Positions 18,355-31,421 are shown, counted from the first letter of the stretch. The stretch: 64,000 bases of DNA from Musa acuminata AAA Group (GCF_036884655.1 NC_088342.1:11154001-11218000); one strand, 5' to 3'. The notes: generated from the letters alone by a model not told the origin. Program-made: numbers and translations.

Positions 18355-19810
18355 TTATGGGTGGAAGATCTCATCGTTTTTACGAAGCCGAGGTGTGTAG
18401 AATTGGATCTCGCGTCCGTTAAGTGGTTGAAGCGGCCTGGCATTGTTCTCTGCATCCTGGAAACGACGATGTAATGTGATGATGTCAGGATATTGTCCTC
18501 TCTTCTATCGAAACATACAGAAGAATTGCTTTCTTGCAGAGGAGTAAAAACTTACATCATGCACAGCCTCTCTCAGCAAACTCACTTGATCTTTTGATAC
18601 GGTTCTGATCTGTGATCAACAGTGGATTCAAATATATGTTTCAGCAAAGACAATTATGAGAATGGAGAGAGGAGATTATTGCAACTGCACTAGTGGCTTA
18701 AGGTGCAGACTTTACCTTTTCACTGATGGTCCACACCACTCCTTGAGTACAAGGTGGTGTAGTAAGAGAGCCCATGTATCTGTAGTACTTCCTACTTCCT
18801 ATCTTTATGTGTCTTGGGTCCACAAACCCCACAACTCTCTCTTCTTCTTTGTTCCCAGCTATCTCTTCGATGTACTCCATCAGCTGCAAAGGAAACATAG
18901 CAGTGTTTGTGATTGACTTCCTGAGTACATCAGTAATGGTGTAGAGAAAGAAAGATCACCTCTGTTAGAAATGAATCTGGTCGGCCAATCTTGTACATGA
19001 TGCCAACTACAGCTACGCGTTCGTCGGCCGATTGGTGTACCATGTGGAGCTCAAGAGCAAACCTGCGGAAAGATACCAGGAAATAGACTCAAAACTCTAT
19101 GCTAAGGTCCGAATTGGGTTTTCTCGTCGTGTATCATGCAGAAAAATGAAGGGAAGAGAAGAACAGTGATGTTGTTTTGAGTAGGAGAGGACCTCTTGCC
19201 ATTGATACTGTGCTCGGAGGGAGAGTGCCAGTGGCATTGTTTGAGCTCATAGTCCGTTCCATCGATGTGAATCCTTCCTGCTTCTTCCGGCCATTCCAAC
19301 TGCATCAGTGTATGTAACACAGCAAAATGAGGGATGATGAACTAAAGAGGATGCAAGAAGATGTTTGCTCAAAGAATGTTCAGGAGCTACCATTATGTCA
19401 TGGCCGCGGTTCTTGAGCGTCGCATTGGCAGCCCTGTAGCTCCTTCTTAGTCTCCCTAACCCGGGCAAAACCTTGACCCTCTCATGCAGCAGATCGATAG
19501 GAGACTGCATGTCGCCGTTGTTGCAGATCGCCCATTCCTCGCGAATCTCTCCCCAGCGTTGGGGGCCATTAGGACTCCCTTCCTCGTAGCTGAACTCGCT
19601 CTCGTCCTCTGCACTCAGGAACCAGAAACCAAACCCATCCGAGCTCGTTACATATAGCAGATGCAAACCTGTTCCAACATCGAACACTTGGTCGACGGAG
19701 CATCAAGTCGTACCAACTTCTTGGGATGTAGCTAAATGGCTCCGAGACAGGAGGAGGAGGAGGAGAAGGAGGCCGATGGCAGAGAACAACCCCTCGATCT
19801 TCATCGTCAT
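18355..19810 (-). CDS. Alpha-type carbonic anhydrase, secreted
   Basis: Zinc enzyme interconverting CO2 and bicarbonate. Seven exons in gene order: 19714-19810, 19391-19608, 19193-19299, 18960-19062, 18716-18883, 18556-18609, 18355-18456, all GT..AG; the frame closes across every junction to give 282 residues, normal for plant alpha-CAs. Residues 1-30 form a signal peptide with a run of eight Leu (positions 14-21), so the product should enter the secretory pathway (apoplast, or plastid by the secretory route). The acidic EDESEFSYEEGSPNGPQRWG segment starts the catalytic domain, followed by CNNGDMQSPIDL. All three zinc-binding His are present: HWH in QCHWHSPSEHSING and the His of FALELHMVH. 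SLTTPPCTQGVVW and NARPLQPLNGR mark the C-terminal half. A second in-frame ATG two codons downstream could also serve as start. It appears catalytically competent. Confidence 0.95.
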
Positions 19811-22800
19811 TTTGCAGAGCCAATTCCTAGCTTTCTTGGTGTGAAGGGAAACAGAGTCCGCGGAACCTTTTAAAGATCTAAAACCCGAGGTCCGCAAGTC
19901 AACAGCAGCGTCGTCACGCGGGGAGAAGGTGAAGAACGGGGGAAACGTTTCAATGCGGCAAACGGAGTCAGGTGTTCGTCGTAGGACAAACGGTACAAAG
20001 GACTGCTCATCCGTTTCTCTTTGGACTGCTCAAATGATGGACGAAAGAGTTGCAAGACTAGCACACTGTTGTTGACATCATTGCTTTCTTCACGCACAGA
20101 ACAGAAAGGAGAGCATCGATGGATACGCATACCATGTGAAGAAGACCTGGTCAATTGTCCCAGAAGCTTCTGCTGCATCGTCTGGCCAAAAGTAGCCCTG
20201 CTATATTGTGTCGTGACGACGACTTCCTGGCAATGAGAGAAGACATCGACTATGACTTGTTGGTGAGAGTTCACCTAGAAAAGAAGACAAACTAATAATG
20301 CTAGTTTGAATTTTCATATGGTTCTAAGAAAATATATATTATAGGAAATAACAAAATAATTGTTTTCTGCGATTGAAAATTACAAACAAGGTAGGTAGAG
20401 CTACTTTTCAAAGTTCGATTGCACGAGATTTGAAGAATTGCATATTTTCTTTTCTTTGTGCTTTTCTCATAGACTGGTCTCCTTTGGATGTTTAACTTGG
20501 CTTCTTCTTATTTCGAATTTAAGTGGTTTGAACTTGATTGTTCGATAGCCTGGATTTTTCTCTCAATTTTATTTTTTTTTCTGATTATTAATAAAGATAA
20601 ATTTTTTTAATACAAACCATCGAGTCTACGGGAGTCAATAATCTTGAAATTATATTTTTTATAAAAAAAATAATTTATTAAAACCTCGAGGATCTATAAA
20701 AGGATTGGTTTAGGTCGTCGTGTAAAATATAAATAAAGTTGAGAGATACACAACCCATAAAATATTATATAGAGATCACTATTTATAACCTCTTATTTAT
20801 TATTTAAAATCTTATTTTAAAATTTTTAATATTTTAAAATTATTTTTTTCTAAATGAATATCCTTTTCTTCTTTCCTCTTCTTCTTCCTTCGTGTTTTTT
20901 TTTTTTTTTTTTTTTTTTTGCTCTTCATCTTAGTATCGACTAAAGATGCATAATCTAGGCGAGAAGGGGAAGGCAATTATTGTAGGCGATATGAGAAAGA
21001 ACACGAATTGGAACCGAGGACAATCAACAAAGAATATGGATTAGAGAACAACAACAATAATGAGCATTGGAGAGCATCATATAGGCAATGATGGGAGGTA
21101 AGAAAGAAAAAAAAATCAAAATTAGAGGGGGTTATAAATAATAAAATATTATTTTATTAATTTCTTAATAGATTTTGAATAGTAAAGAGGTTGTCAAAAA
21201 AAAGTAAAAAATGGGCTCTAAATAACAAGTTCTATATTATATTTCTCAGTTCTATGTAACCCAATTTTCACCCAATAAAATTTGGATTGATTGAAAACAC
21301 AAGACTGTTTGTTACATACAGATTCTAGGCAAGCATCAGAGACATTTTAGTGATTAGAATATTAATTCTTGATTTGCATAAAAATGAATTAGTTTGAGTT
21401 TAGATTCCTAATTCGAGAGTTAGGGTAAATGGTATAATGATATGAGGTAGAGTTAAAATTGAAAAGTATTTTAAATTAATTTTAAAAAGATAAAATTATT
21501 ATTTTAGTAAAATTTAAAATTATTTATTTTTAATTTAAAATTTATTCTGTTATATTTTATAATGTTGATTACAATGGTGTTTTGAGAGGGTTAATTATAT
21601 ATTACAATGGGATCTTTTAAGTTTATCAAACTGAAACATTTAACCGATTACTTTAATAAAATCTCGCTCTTTCTTAATTTTTAATTCTATAAAATTATTT
21701 TTTTAATCATATTGAGAATCATACAAAACATACAAATTATTTTGAATTATAGCCATCTTTTGCATTTTATATGAGAAAAACTTATGGAGGAGATTTCATT
21801 TCCTCTTATCATTTTATTTGAGCAAAAACCTATGGAGGAGATTTCGTTTCCTCTTAATCATATCATTTTGCTATTTCGTTTTCCTGGACGTATTATAAAT
21901 AAAGTAGTTAATTGAGACAAAAAATAAAAATAAAAACAAAAATAAAAATGATTATTTACTTAATTGCCCCCATGCAGACCAGGCCCATCGCTTGCAAGCC
22001 CACGCGCTTGGCCAGCCTACTTGGAATCGAGGGGTCCTTATTTGCTTCGATTACCGGAGCCTAAACCGCAACATTACTTTAAATCACCATAAGGAGAATA
22101 ATGTTGAGATGAAGCATTACTCTAATGGCCGCAATTGTCAAGAAAACTGAATCCAGATGAAAGCTATACATTGTTTTCTTCAGTATCCGAGTCCGAATCA
22201 AACTGTTTGCGTGCATAATTAACTCAAAAACATATCCAACTCTCTTTAAATTTATTTATTTATTTTTTTTGAATACGTAAATATTTTATAGCGATAGAGT
22301 TGTCAAAATCAATTTATGAGGAATTATTATTCCGGAATCTAAACACAACCTCAGAGATCACCAAAAGAGAACTCGTTGACCATTCTTTCTAGTTTCAGAA
22401 AAAGACAAATAGTTGTTTGTAAATGGGCCGATGTTTTTTGTCTTAATTATTATCTTCATCAATCATTCAACGAAGGAGGAGTTTCCGTACTTGATCCTCT
22501 CTTCCTCTCTTCGTGCTCCGTTGACGTCCGCTGCATGTTGATATGCAATGAATGACCTTCTATACGAAAGAAAGATAAAGCAGCAAAATGAAGTAATAAA
22601 TAAAGACAAAGAAAGGGAGAATATATTATGCGTTACGGAATGAAAGCGGAGGACGAAAAAGAAACATATATTTTTGATATGCAATGAATGACCTCCATTT
22701 CATAATTATAATTATCTCCCATTGATTACATAAACTTAGCGTGTCCTTTTTGTTGGTGGGCCTTTACGCTATGATCGAGGTGTTAGCACGGCTTGATTTA

Positions 22801-23638
22801 ATTTCGCATGCGTAAGGTCACCCACGCAGATGCTCGGGTGAGCGTCGGATCGGGTCGAGTTCGAGCATCGTCTTCCGAGCACGATTTCTCTCTTAACGAG
22901 TGATCTACTTCTTTATCGCTGAGCTCTTACACATAGGTCGGGGTCGGAAGGAGGATTTCCTGACTCGATCATTCCGAAGCTAAAGTTAACTTTTGGTGAA
23001 ATGAGAGAGAGTTGAGTGTTTGAAGTGCATTCCCTGATCAAATCGAACATAATTATAATTATATGAGTACAGAAAAGCTGAGATAAGTCAAATCGAACAT
23101 AATTACAAAATATTATAAATAATAATAACAAAAAAGGTCAAACAATAATTTATCTAAAAGAAATAATACCAGTCATTGTCAAATTAGTCATACCCAACAT
23201 GAGCACGATCAGCAAAAAAATCCAAGTAGCAATCTATCTTCTTTAAAAGAAAGAAACAAAAGTCAATTCCTCGAAAGGAGAACATGTCATACATACATAC
23301 ACATATAAAACTTTATTCACTGATTAATCAAGTAGAACATGTTTGCTTAGTCGATCCATTTATGTGCAGTCTGCAACGAGGAATTGAGAGTGATCTTAGC
23401 TTGCTTAAATTCATATCAGAAAGGGGAAAGGGGAATTTATTTAATTGAATGACTCATCTTTAATTCTATGGCAACTGATATCCGGAATTAAACGAGAATA
23501 ATTGATAGTGGTCAGCTATCGAATCCGACAGCTACTGGCAAAGTAGACATGCATGCACATATCTCTCCCAAAATACGTAAAATAAATCGACAATCAATTT
23601 TTCTCTCTACTTTATTTATTCTCCGACTACTAAATAGA
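19811..23638. other. Intergenic region, no gene recognised
   Basis: The first few hundred bases are the carbonic anhydrase promoter; a TATA-like TTTAAAAG lies at about 19868-19875 on the minus strand. From 20500 to 22400 the sequence is AT-rich with homopolymer runs. 21770-21860 contains two near-copies of a CTTATGGAGGAGATTTC.. stretch about 60 bp apart. 22800-23000 is a small GC-richer island with no open frame of note. Confidence 0.5.
20895..20919. repeat. Poly-T run
   Basis: 25 consecutive T in an AT-rich stretch, possibly the tail of an old retroposed copy on the minus strand; no source gene was recognised. Confidence 0.7.
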
Positions 23639-23646
23639 GAATATTC
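23639..23646. promoter_or_regulatory. P1BS site (PHR1-type binding motif)
   Basis: GAATATTC matches the GNATATNC consensus bound by PHR MYB-CC factors under phosphate starvation. It lies about 155 bp upstream of the TATA box of the plus-strand PHT1 gene, the usual place. An 8-base degenerate match can occur by chance; the weight comes from position and from the transporter identity. Confidence 0.6.
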
Positions 23647-23799
23647 TCTCAGTTACCCTAAAGCAACCCTTTTGACTTCACCAATAGAAAAACATTGGGT
23701 TGAGTGCATGACTTGGTTAGGAGATAGTTGACCTAAATATTCTATTTCCTGGCTTTTAATTAAGTGATTTAGCTTATCTTCTCGACGTTATCTCATGTA

Positions 23800-23807
23800 A
23801 TATATAA
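23800..23807 (+). promoter_or_regulatory. TATA box of PHT1 copy 1
   Basis: TATATAAG, followed by a C/T-rich leader from about 23830. It sits about 95 bp before the proposed leader-intron donor. Confidence 0.6.
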
Positions 23808-23894
23808 GCCCTAACATGTCGAGAACAACCACCATCACTTGCTCGCCTCTCCTGTTGGCCCAGCGTTCCCTGTCTCTCCGCTCCCAGAGGTCAG

Positions 23895-24084
23895 GTGAAA
23901 CCTCACATCTTTGCATTGGGCTTATGTTTGCTCTTCTTCTTTTCTTTGTCCCCCTCATTACATATACTTAGAGACGCACTGTATACAGTTTGCTATATAC
24001 ATATGTACATGTATTGCTTTGCACTTCATATGTAAAATTCTTTTGAGATATGAACCTTCTCTCTCGCATGTGTGTATGTTGCAG
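23895..24084 (+). other. 5' UTR intron of PHT1 copy 1
   Basis: The donor GGTCAG/GTGAAA and acceptor GTATGTTGCAG/G define a 190-bp AT-rich intron in the leader, 38 bp before the ATG. Leader introns are common in PHT1 genes. Inferred from sequence only. Confidence 0.55.
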
Positions 24085-24122
24085 GGTAAAGAATTGTACG
24101 TCCAAGGAGGAGGAGTGCAGGG

Positions 24123-25691
24123 ATGGCGGGAGAACAGCTTAAGGTGTTGGGCGCGCTCGACGTCGCTCGGACCCAATTGTACCACTTCACGGCGATCGTC
24201 ATCGCCGGGATGGGCTTCTTCACTGACGCCTACGACCTCTTCTGCATCTCACTCATCACCAAGCTCCTCGGCCGCATCTACTACTACGACCCCAACTCGA
24301 CGTCCCCCGGGACGCTCCCGCCCAATGTATCCGCTGCCGTCAACGGCGTCGCCTTCTGCGGCACCCTCTCAGGCCAGCTCTTCTTCGGGTGGCTTGGCGA
24401 CAAGCTCGGCCGCAAGACGGTCTACGGGTTCACCCTCGTCCTCATGGTCATATGCTCCGTGGCCTCCGGCCTCTCCTTCAGCTCCTCCCCCAAGGCTGTC
24501 GTGACCACCCTCTGTTTCTTCCGTTTCTGGCTCGGCTTCGGCATCGGCGGCGACTACCCGCTCTCCGCCACCATCATGTCGGAGTACGCCAACAAAAAGA
24601 CCCGCGGGGCTTTCATCGCGGCCGTCTTCGCCATGCAGGGCTTCGGCATTCTCGCAGGCGGGATCGTCGCCATCGTCGTGTCTGCGGGGTTCAAGAACAG
24701 GTATGACGTTCCGCCGTTCAGCGTCGACCCGATTGGCTCCACCGTGCCGCAGGCCGACTACGTGTGGCGCATCATCCTCATGTTCGGCGCCGTCCCCGCG
24801 GGGCTCACCTACTACTGGCGGATGAAGATGCCGGAGACGGCCCGTTACACCGCGCTTGTGGCCAAGAACACGAAGCAGGCGGCGGCCGACATGTCGAAGG
24901 TGCTCAACATGGAACTCGAGGAGGACGCGGAAAATGCACAGAGGCTGGTCGCAGACCGGGCCAACAGCTTCGGCCTCTTCTCCAGGGAGTTCGCTCGCCG
25001 CCACGGTCTCCACCTCTTAGCCACCACCACCACCTGGTTCTTCCTGGACATCGCCTTCTACAGCCAGAACCTGTTCCAGAAGGACATCTTTACCGCCATC
25101 GGGTGGATTCCGAAGGCGGCCACCATGAACGCAATCGAGGAGGTGTTCCGGATCGCCCGGGCGCAGACCCTCATCGCGCTCTGCGGCACCGTGCCAGGCT
25201 ACTGGTTCACCGTGGCCCTCATCGAAATCATGGGGCGGTTCCGGATCCAGGTCATGGGATTCTTCATGATGACCGTCTTCATGCTCGGCCTCGCCATCCC
25301 CTACCACCACTGGACCACTCATCACATCGGCTTCGTCATCATGTACGGATTCACCTTCTTCTTCGCCAACTTCGGGCCCAACAGCACCACCTTCATCGTG
25401 CCGGCGGAGATCTTCCCCGCGCGGCTGCGGTCCACGTGCCACGGCATCTCGGCGGCCGCAGGCAAGGCCGGGGCTATCGTGGGCGCCTTCGGGTTCCTGT
25501 ACGCGGCGCAGAGCAGGGACCCAGCGAAGAGGGACAAGGGCTACCCGGCCGGCATCGGCGTCCGCAACGCGCTTTTCGTGCTCGTCGTCACAAACTTCCT
25601 GGGGCTGCTGTTCTCGCTGTTGGTGCCGGAGTCGAAGGGCGTGTCGCTGGAGGAGATGGCCAAGGAGCATGAGCGAGAAGAAGGAGCATGA
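24123..25691 (+). CDS. PHT1: PHT1 family inorganic phosphate:H+ symporter, copy 1
   Basis: Plasma-membrane proton-coupled phosphate transporter of the major facilitator superfamily. A single GC-rich exon of 522 residues, normal length (520-550). It opens [20 protein letters not shown] and has the PHT1 signature [13 protein letters not shown] at residues 142-154, the MFS loop motif [10 protein letters not shown] at 89-98, twelve predicted membrane spans split by a hydrophilic central loop around residues 235-290, and the conserved [17 protein letters not shown] near span 10. The ATG context (GCAGGGATGGCG) is good and the first residues match the family. Upstream are a TATA box, a P1BS site and a likely leader intron, pointing to induction by phosphate shortage. 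The C-terminus is short (EHEREEGA) compared with copy 2. The two copies converge and are closely similar along their whole length, including [20 protein letters not shown] against [20 protein letters not shown]. Confidence 0.97.
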   Translation: MAGEQLKVLGALDVARTQLYHFTAIVIAGMGFFTDAYDLFCISLITKLLGRIYYYDPNSTSPGTLPPNVSAAVNGVAFCGTLSGQLFFGWLGDKLGRKTVYGFTLVLMVICSVASGLSFSSSPKAVVTTLCFFRFWLGFGIGGDYPLSATIMSEYANKKTRGAFIAAVFAMQGFGILAGGIVAIVVSAGFKNRYDVPPFSVDPIGSTVPQADYVWRIILMFGAVPAGLTYYWRMKMPETARYTALVAKNTKQAAADMSKVLNMELEEDAENAQRLVADRANSFGLFSREFARRHGLHLLATTTTWFFLDIAFYSQNLFQKDIFTAIGWIPKAATMNAIEEVFRIARAQTLIALCGTVPGYWFTVALIEIMGRFRIQVMGFFMMTVFMLGLAIPYHHWTTHHIGFVIMYGFTFFFANFGPNSTTFIVPAEIFPARLRSTCHGISAAAGKAGAIVGAFGFLYAAQSRDPAKRDKGYPAGIGVRNALFVLVVTNFLGLLFSLLVPESKGVSLEEMAKEHEREEGA

Positions 25692-26740
25692 GCGAGAAGA
25701 AGTTGCGTGATCTCGTCTGCTGCTTCCGTTGGCGTGCCTTTGTTGGTTTTTGGGGGTCCACTTGTCTTTGTTTGCTGTGTTCATGTTGCCGAGTTGGGTC
25801 CAAATATGTGTGTTTCCTATGCTGGTTAACTATTTATATTCTTTACTGCTGGTCTGTATGGCTATTTATATTCTCTGGTAATTAATGGCTGCATTTAAAG
25901 CTCAATACTGTACACCTTTACATGGCGTAGTGCAGCTTCTTCTTCTTCTTCTTCTGTCGTCTGCAAGACTCCCATTCACAATGCAGCTATTTATTTTGCA
26001 GTTCGAATTCAACGATATAAAGGGTACTGACTTAATTTATCTGCTAAAAATTTTGGGCTCCAATCCAATCTTCCGAACTTAATCCTAAAACAAAACAAAA
26101 AAAAAAAAATCTACGAGGTCTCTGTGAGGCCACAATTAGGCCGTCCGAATTTGTCCAATCAAATATTTTAAAAGATGTAATATATTTGCTTAGCTCTATA
26201 CTTATTATATAACCTTCAATATATTTCTACCAGAGGTGTTCAAAATGATCCGAACCAATTCAGCACAATAATATTTTTGTTTTAAAGACTATAAACACTT
26301 TTGATTAGGGAATACTCTTTGATTCCATTATGAGATATCAATTCACTTATGCTATCAATAATAATATCATAGAAAAATCTCCTATATACAATGGTATTTG
26401 ATAGTTATGCATATGTTATAAACGCATAATCTTAAATCACACATTCATATACTATCCAAAAGTTATGTACATAAAAAAATGTGTCCACAGGTCATCACCT
26501 ATATCTTCTTTGGCATGAGCATATTCCTATGAATAGATTAATAGTGTTATTACCTATAATGTAGAATATATAATCAGTGATAACTCAGTGACTATAAATA
26601 TTTATAATTTCATTTAGGTGAATAGGTATCGTGTCATATATAATATTTCAAATCATATGCATAAAATATTTTATGATACATCAATGTTCTTATGATCTTT
26701 TTAACAACGTATAATCTTATAATGTGATAAATACATAATA
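25692..26740. other. 3' flank of PHT1 copy 1
   Basis: The 3' UTR of PHT1 copy 1, probably ending near 25900, then AT-rich spacer. A CTT microsatellite lies at about 25936-25955. No gene was seen. Confidence 0.5.
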
Positions 26741-27386
26741 AATAGGTAAAACTTTGATTCAAAGTAAATCATAATATATTTGTGCATGAGTAAGTTATAG
26801 TACATATAACTGAAAATCATAAATTATCATCACATATGTGTGCATATCTATACTGCACATTGTATATATAAATATATAATATATTTCATGATAATTACAT
26901 CTTCTTATGATCTTATTGGTAATATATAATCTCATAACATGATAAATGTATAATAAGGAGGTAAAATTCCGATTCAAAGTAAAATAAAATATCCATGTGC
27001 AAGAGTAAGTCATAGTATATGCAATAGATAATTACAATACATCTATGAAGTCCCACATCATATATCATAATATATACGTGCACTCTCATACCATACGTCA
27101 TATATATAAATGTATAAAATATTTTATAACAAATATCTAATAAGGAAATAAAATTCTGATTTAAAGTAAATCAGAAAACACATATGCAAGAATAATTCAT
27201 CGTACATGCAATAGAAAATCATAATACTTTCATGAACTTTCACAACATATTTCATAACATATAAATGCACTCTTATATTATACATCAAAATATGTACATC
27301 TACTCTCACACCATATGTCATGATATATGCATACACTTTCATACCGTACGTCATAACATATACATATACTCTCACACCGTACGTCG

Positions 27387-27450
<64 letters not shown>

Positions 27451-27640
27451 ACTTTTACATCGCGTATTATAACATATGTATGTTCTTTCACATCGCACAT
27501 CATAATATATACATATACTCTCACGCTGCATATTATAATATAAACATAAATTGTATATCATAACATATATGTATACTCTCATACTGTATGTCATAATAAA
27601 TACGTGTATCACACATCATCACATATACATTCATATAATA
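26740..27640. repeat. 33-bp minisatellite with higher-order repeats
   Basis: From about 27040 to 27640 the sequence follows a 33-bp period, with units such as CCGTACGTCATAACATATAC plus ATATACTCTCACA and variants (CCATATGTCATGATATATGC..., CATCGCGTATTATAACATAT...). Because 33 is divisible by three, the frames stay open on both strands and give repetitive Tyr/Ile-rich pseudo-proteins (27124-27612 minus, 27265-27543 plus), which are not genes. A larger unit beginning GGTAAAA(C/T)T..GATTCAAAGTAAA recurs at about 26741, 26957 and 27142, so a 185-216 bp repeat precedes and overlaps the short one. Confidence 0.8.
27389..27446. repeat. (AT)n microsatellite within the minisatellite
   Basis: 58-base alternating AT run expanded inside one 33-bp unit. 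Confidence 0.92.
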
Positions 27641-27649
27641 TATTTTTAT

Positions 27650-29573
27650 TAGAATTTATATATTTTTCTTCTTATGCAATGTATACATTAATATCATGCT
27701 TATAGCTAGTTCACGATGATCATCTAATTTAAAATATACTTTCAAACATATATTTTAAATGTGTATACTGTATGACCACTACTTTATAGTAATTTAAGCT
27801 TTTGCATACCTAATTTGTCTTAAAATGAAAGTATCAATGAAGGGCCATGAGTTTAAATATGCAAAAGAATTATAAATATATCAAATTTAAAACATAAGGT
27901 TATGTTATATGTAAATTAAAAAACTTATATCTTAAATCATTTATAACTCTCAATGTAATCATTAATTTATAGCAAAAAGTTTTGGTGGAATCTTCCTTGA
28001 ATAAGACTATAACCAACTTATAAATTCACCTAAAGTCTCATACCAATTTATCAATAATTCAACCTATAATCAAATAATTGAATGATTCTACAAACTAATC
28101 ATACTTCACTAATATCATAAAATTTTATAGGAACTTAAGAGACATATAAGCTAAATATACATAAAATTTTATCTAAAAATAGAATTATTTAGAAGCCCGG
28201 CTACCCACCCAATTTAGCTATCATTATCTATTCTATTATGCTAAGATTAGGTTGAGGTCGCTTGAATTTTTAAGGCTTATATTTTAGTGCATAAGGATTG
28301 TACTTACATAATTCCAAAGTCTACATAACTCTAAGGAATCCTTTAAAGATATTTTAAAAAAATTAGAGCTAATATATATCTAAGGATGATAAATCAGCTT
28401 TAATAAAATCTTTTTATAGTATATAGGGGATTTTAAGTAGTTTAGCTTAGAGAACCCATAACTCTACACACATTAATCATATCATATTAAAGCAATATTA
28501 AAAACCTTAGAATTATAATAATTCATTCAAAACATATAAAAAAATATAGATCAAATTGAATTCTAAATTATTCAAAGGCATCTAAAATTTTTTATCTACA
28601 ATATTAAAACCTAGCTTATATGTAGGGAAGGGTTGTCTTGTTCTTCCTTAGAGTTAGGGTTCTTGTCCTAAGTGAAGATAAGATAAATAATTGGGAGAAT
28701 GGATGGCGAAGAGAAAGGGGCCATGCCTTTAGGTTGATGAGGAGGATAAAATTAACATAGAGATAAGGTACTTAAGAGGTTGCCATAAGGTCTTGGGTTT
28801 AATCCCATTAAGTCTTATTTTAGGTTTTTTAAATATAATTTTAGGATTATTATAACCTAAATTGAGCTTAATTTGGATTGATAATAATGATTTTGGTCTA
28901 AATTTATCCTTCAATTTTACCTATATATTTTAATATTTTTATGTAGCATTCTTTTTTTATTCTTATCTCGACTTAATTATCCATTATAACATTTAAATAT
29001 AAGTAAATTAATTTATTATCCTCCACACATATGATGTTTAGATCTCAAACTCACTTACCTTAAATACAATCAAACTTATTTAAACCTTGAGAATTATTAT
29101 AGTCGTGAAGGTCTCTTAACCTTCACTTTATTGTCATAACTTAATCTCATACTTAAATCCGCTAGTATATTTAGACTTATTTGATCAAACGATCATATCT
29201 TTTTGCTGCAAAACATACTTAAAATATGCATCTAACACTTATATATACCTCAAATATCATTTGGAAGAACTTTGTACATAACAATTTTTGAAAGCATATA
29301 TTTTAATTTTAAAAATTGATAATATAAGCATGTCATATATCATGTTTTTGAAGCATATATGTCACAAAATATATCTTTAAGTAATGATAATATATGTATG
29401 TTATTTATACTTTCATTAATAAGTTAGGTGTGTCATATGTGTAAGCAACTTGGGCACTACAATTAGTTTGTTCCAGTTCACTTAAGTCTATAACCGATTA
29501 AAATTGATTAATCAAACAGGCTCAAAGGTCCCAAAAATTCTAAAATTCCTAAAATCAAATAGGTTCAAAATGT

Positions 29574-29574
<1 letters not shown>
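27650..29574. other. AT-rich spacer, nothing recognised
   Basis: Very AT-rich, no open frame above about 60 codons and no motif recognised. It separates the minisatellite from the hAT relic. Confidence 0.5.

Positions 29575-29607
<33 letters not shown>
29575..29607. repeat. (CT)n microsatellite
   Basis: About 16 CT units at the left side of the hAT relic. Confidence 0.9.
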
Positions 29608-29610
<3 letters not shown>

Positions 29611-30359
29611 GTGTCGGTGCCACATTACGTAAACTTGGCGTCGATGAGTTCACCGCTCGTTCTCTCATCTGCGCAACTCCTTCATCGTCGACCACTCCTT
29701 CTTGGCTTCGTTTTCTCGTACTATGAATGAAATCTCATTTTTTAACTTTCTATTTAATTATTCTTGATTTATAAAAGGAGAAAATAAAGCTAGTTAGTTT
29801 TTGAATAGAGAGAAAGAAGAACAATTCTTTTGTGCTACTAAATACTTATATATCAATTCACTCATCGACATGCAATATTGTACTTTTTTTTAATAAGACG
29901 TGATTTAGAATGGTGAACCTAAAGTACCCCAAAAAAATTGCATGCATGATACATAAAAGCCCTCTCATAACTTCACCATGGAATGTACATAAAAAAAATT
30001 GCCTGCATGCTCTTCTTTTATTTACGTTACTCAGCTTGCATAGAATAGTGAATATATTTTTGTTAGTTAATTGCATATATATATTTTTCTATACCAAAGT
30101 GTTCCTTCGTTTTGAGTGTTTACATTATTAAATTCTTTCTAATATCAAGAGATCATATATCATTACTTGACAATAATACGGAGGGCCTATGCATTAAGAT
30201 GGTTGATTCTTCTAACCTTACACCTTCTGTTCGAGTCATATATACTCCTATAACAACCGAGGCATCTTCTACATCTAACATTATTGATAGTTAGGAGATG
30301 AAAGAAGTTCTCAATATAATAATAAACAATGATGCTACCGCTAATGATTATTGTCTTAA

Positions 30360-31200
30360 AACAGTGTCATTTCCACATGCATTGTTGTGCATATTGTAAA
30401 TTTAATTGTGAAAGAAGGATTGAAGGAGTTAGATGAATCCATTTTTAGAATTCGTGTTGCTTTGAAGTATCAAAAAGCATTTCGATTGCTTGAATTGTAG
30501 GATAGAAAGTTCGATAAAGAGGGTGAAGGAGACATGGGAAAAGGAGTGTGCCTTTGAAAGATCTTTTATGTTGCTACTATGCGTATTTTTTTGTTCCTCT
30601 TTATGTCACGGGCAACAGATAGATAGATGAAGGAGGTTTTTGGCATTGGGACCAAGATTAATCGATGTTGTCAACATGATGATCAAAAGCATTCGTTTGA
30701 TGGTCAACAAAACGAAGACAGAGTTCGATAAATATTGGAGAAACCCCCATACTATTAACATATCGTTGCTGATTGCTGTGGTGTCTGATTCAAGGCATAA
30801 ATTAGAGTATGTTAATTACTTTATTGGTCTTTTCGATGATGATGATGATGATAAGACAATCGAATCATTCATTGTACGAGCAACATAAGATTATCGAGAT
30901 AGGGGCTCAACATTTATTTGTGTCAACATCGGTATTTTTGCAAACGCCAATTCATGATGAAGATGATCTGAAATCACATCGTATGAATATGCTTTCACGA
31001 GCAGTTGAGAGCACAAATCAGAGCTAGAAGAAGTATTTCAAGCTTAATATCAAATTAGATTTGTTGAATTGGTGGTGGAATGTGAATTCATGTCGATTCT
31101 TCCGAGGAATGTGTTGGTCATATCCATCTCTACTATATCTTTCAATAGTACTTTTACCCATATTATAGTTGAGAAAATCTCATCTAGTTGAAGAAATCTC
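30360..31200 (+). pseudogene. Degenerate hAT-superfamily transposase
   Basis: Broken pieces of a plant hAT (BED-finger type) transposase in shifting frames. In order: HIVNLIVKEGLKELDESIFR around 30390-30450, matching the family's CAHILNLIV block; FDKYW and LLIAVVSDSRHKLEYV at 30730-30815, matching the FDKYW..LAIAVVLDPRYK region of the catalytic domain; and FVELVVECEFMSILPRNVLV with ISTISFNS at about 31055-31150, matching the C-terminal dimerisation region (WW...P.L...A.DVLAIPISTVASES). Stops and frameshifts separate all three, so it cannot encode an active enzyme. Flanks with repeated CGATTAA words (29490-29510, 31360-31540) may be the remains of its subterminal repeats, but termini could not be fixed. 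Confidence 0.8.
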
Positions 31201-31400
31201 TCTATTATCAAATTCAACTATAGCATACTATATCTTCCAATTACAAAATTATTTTGGTTTCATGAATTGATGATCAAACTAGAGAGTTCGATAGCGAGCG
31301 ATGTTAGCCCAATTTCAAAAGTCTTATTGTTCTAATTCGATAAAGATTCCAATCGAACCAAATCGATTAACCAAAACTAACTGAATCGATTAATTTAAAA

Positions 31401-31421
31401 TATATATATATATATATATAT
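31401..31421. repeat. (AT)n microsatellite
   Basis: Short alternating AT run at the right flank of the hAT relic. Confidence 0.85.

Noticed and set aside
24369..25784. Long open frames overlapping PHT1 copy 1 on both strands (up to 302 codons)
   Set aside because: They are shadows caused by high GC at third codon positions of the transporter; compositions are His/Arg/Pro-rich and match no family. The same holds for frames over copy 2 at 32094-33715.
27124..27612. 162-codon minus-strand frame rich in Tyr and Ile
   Set aside because: It is the translation of the 33-bp minisatellite and the AT run, with no start context or conserved protein.
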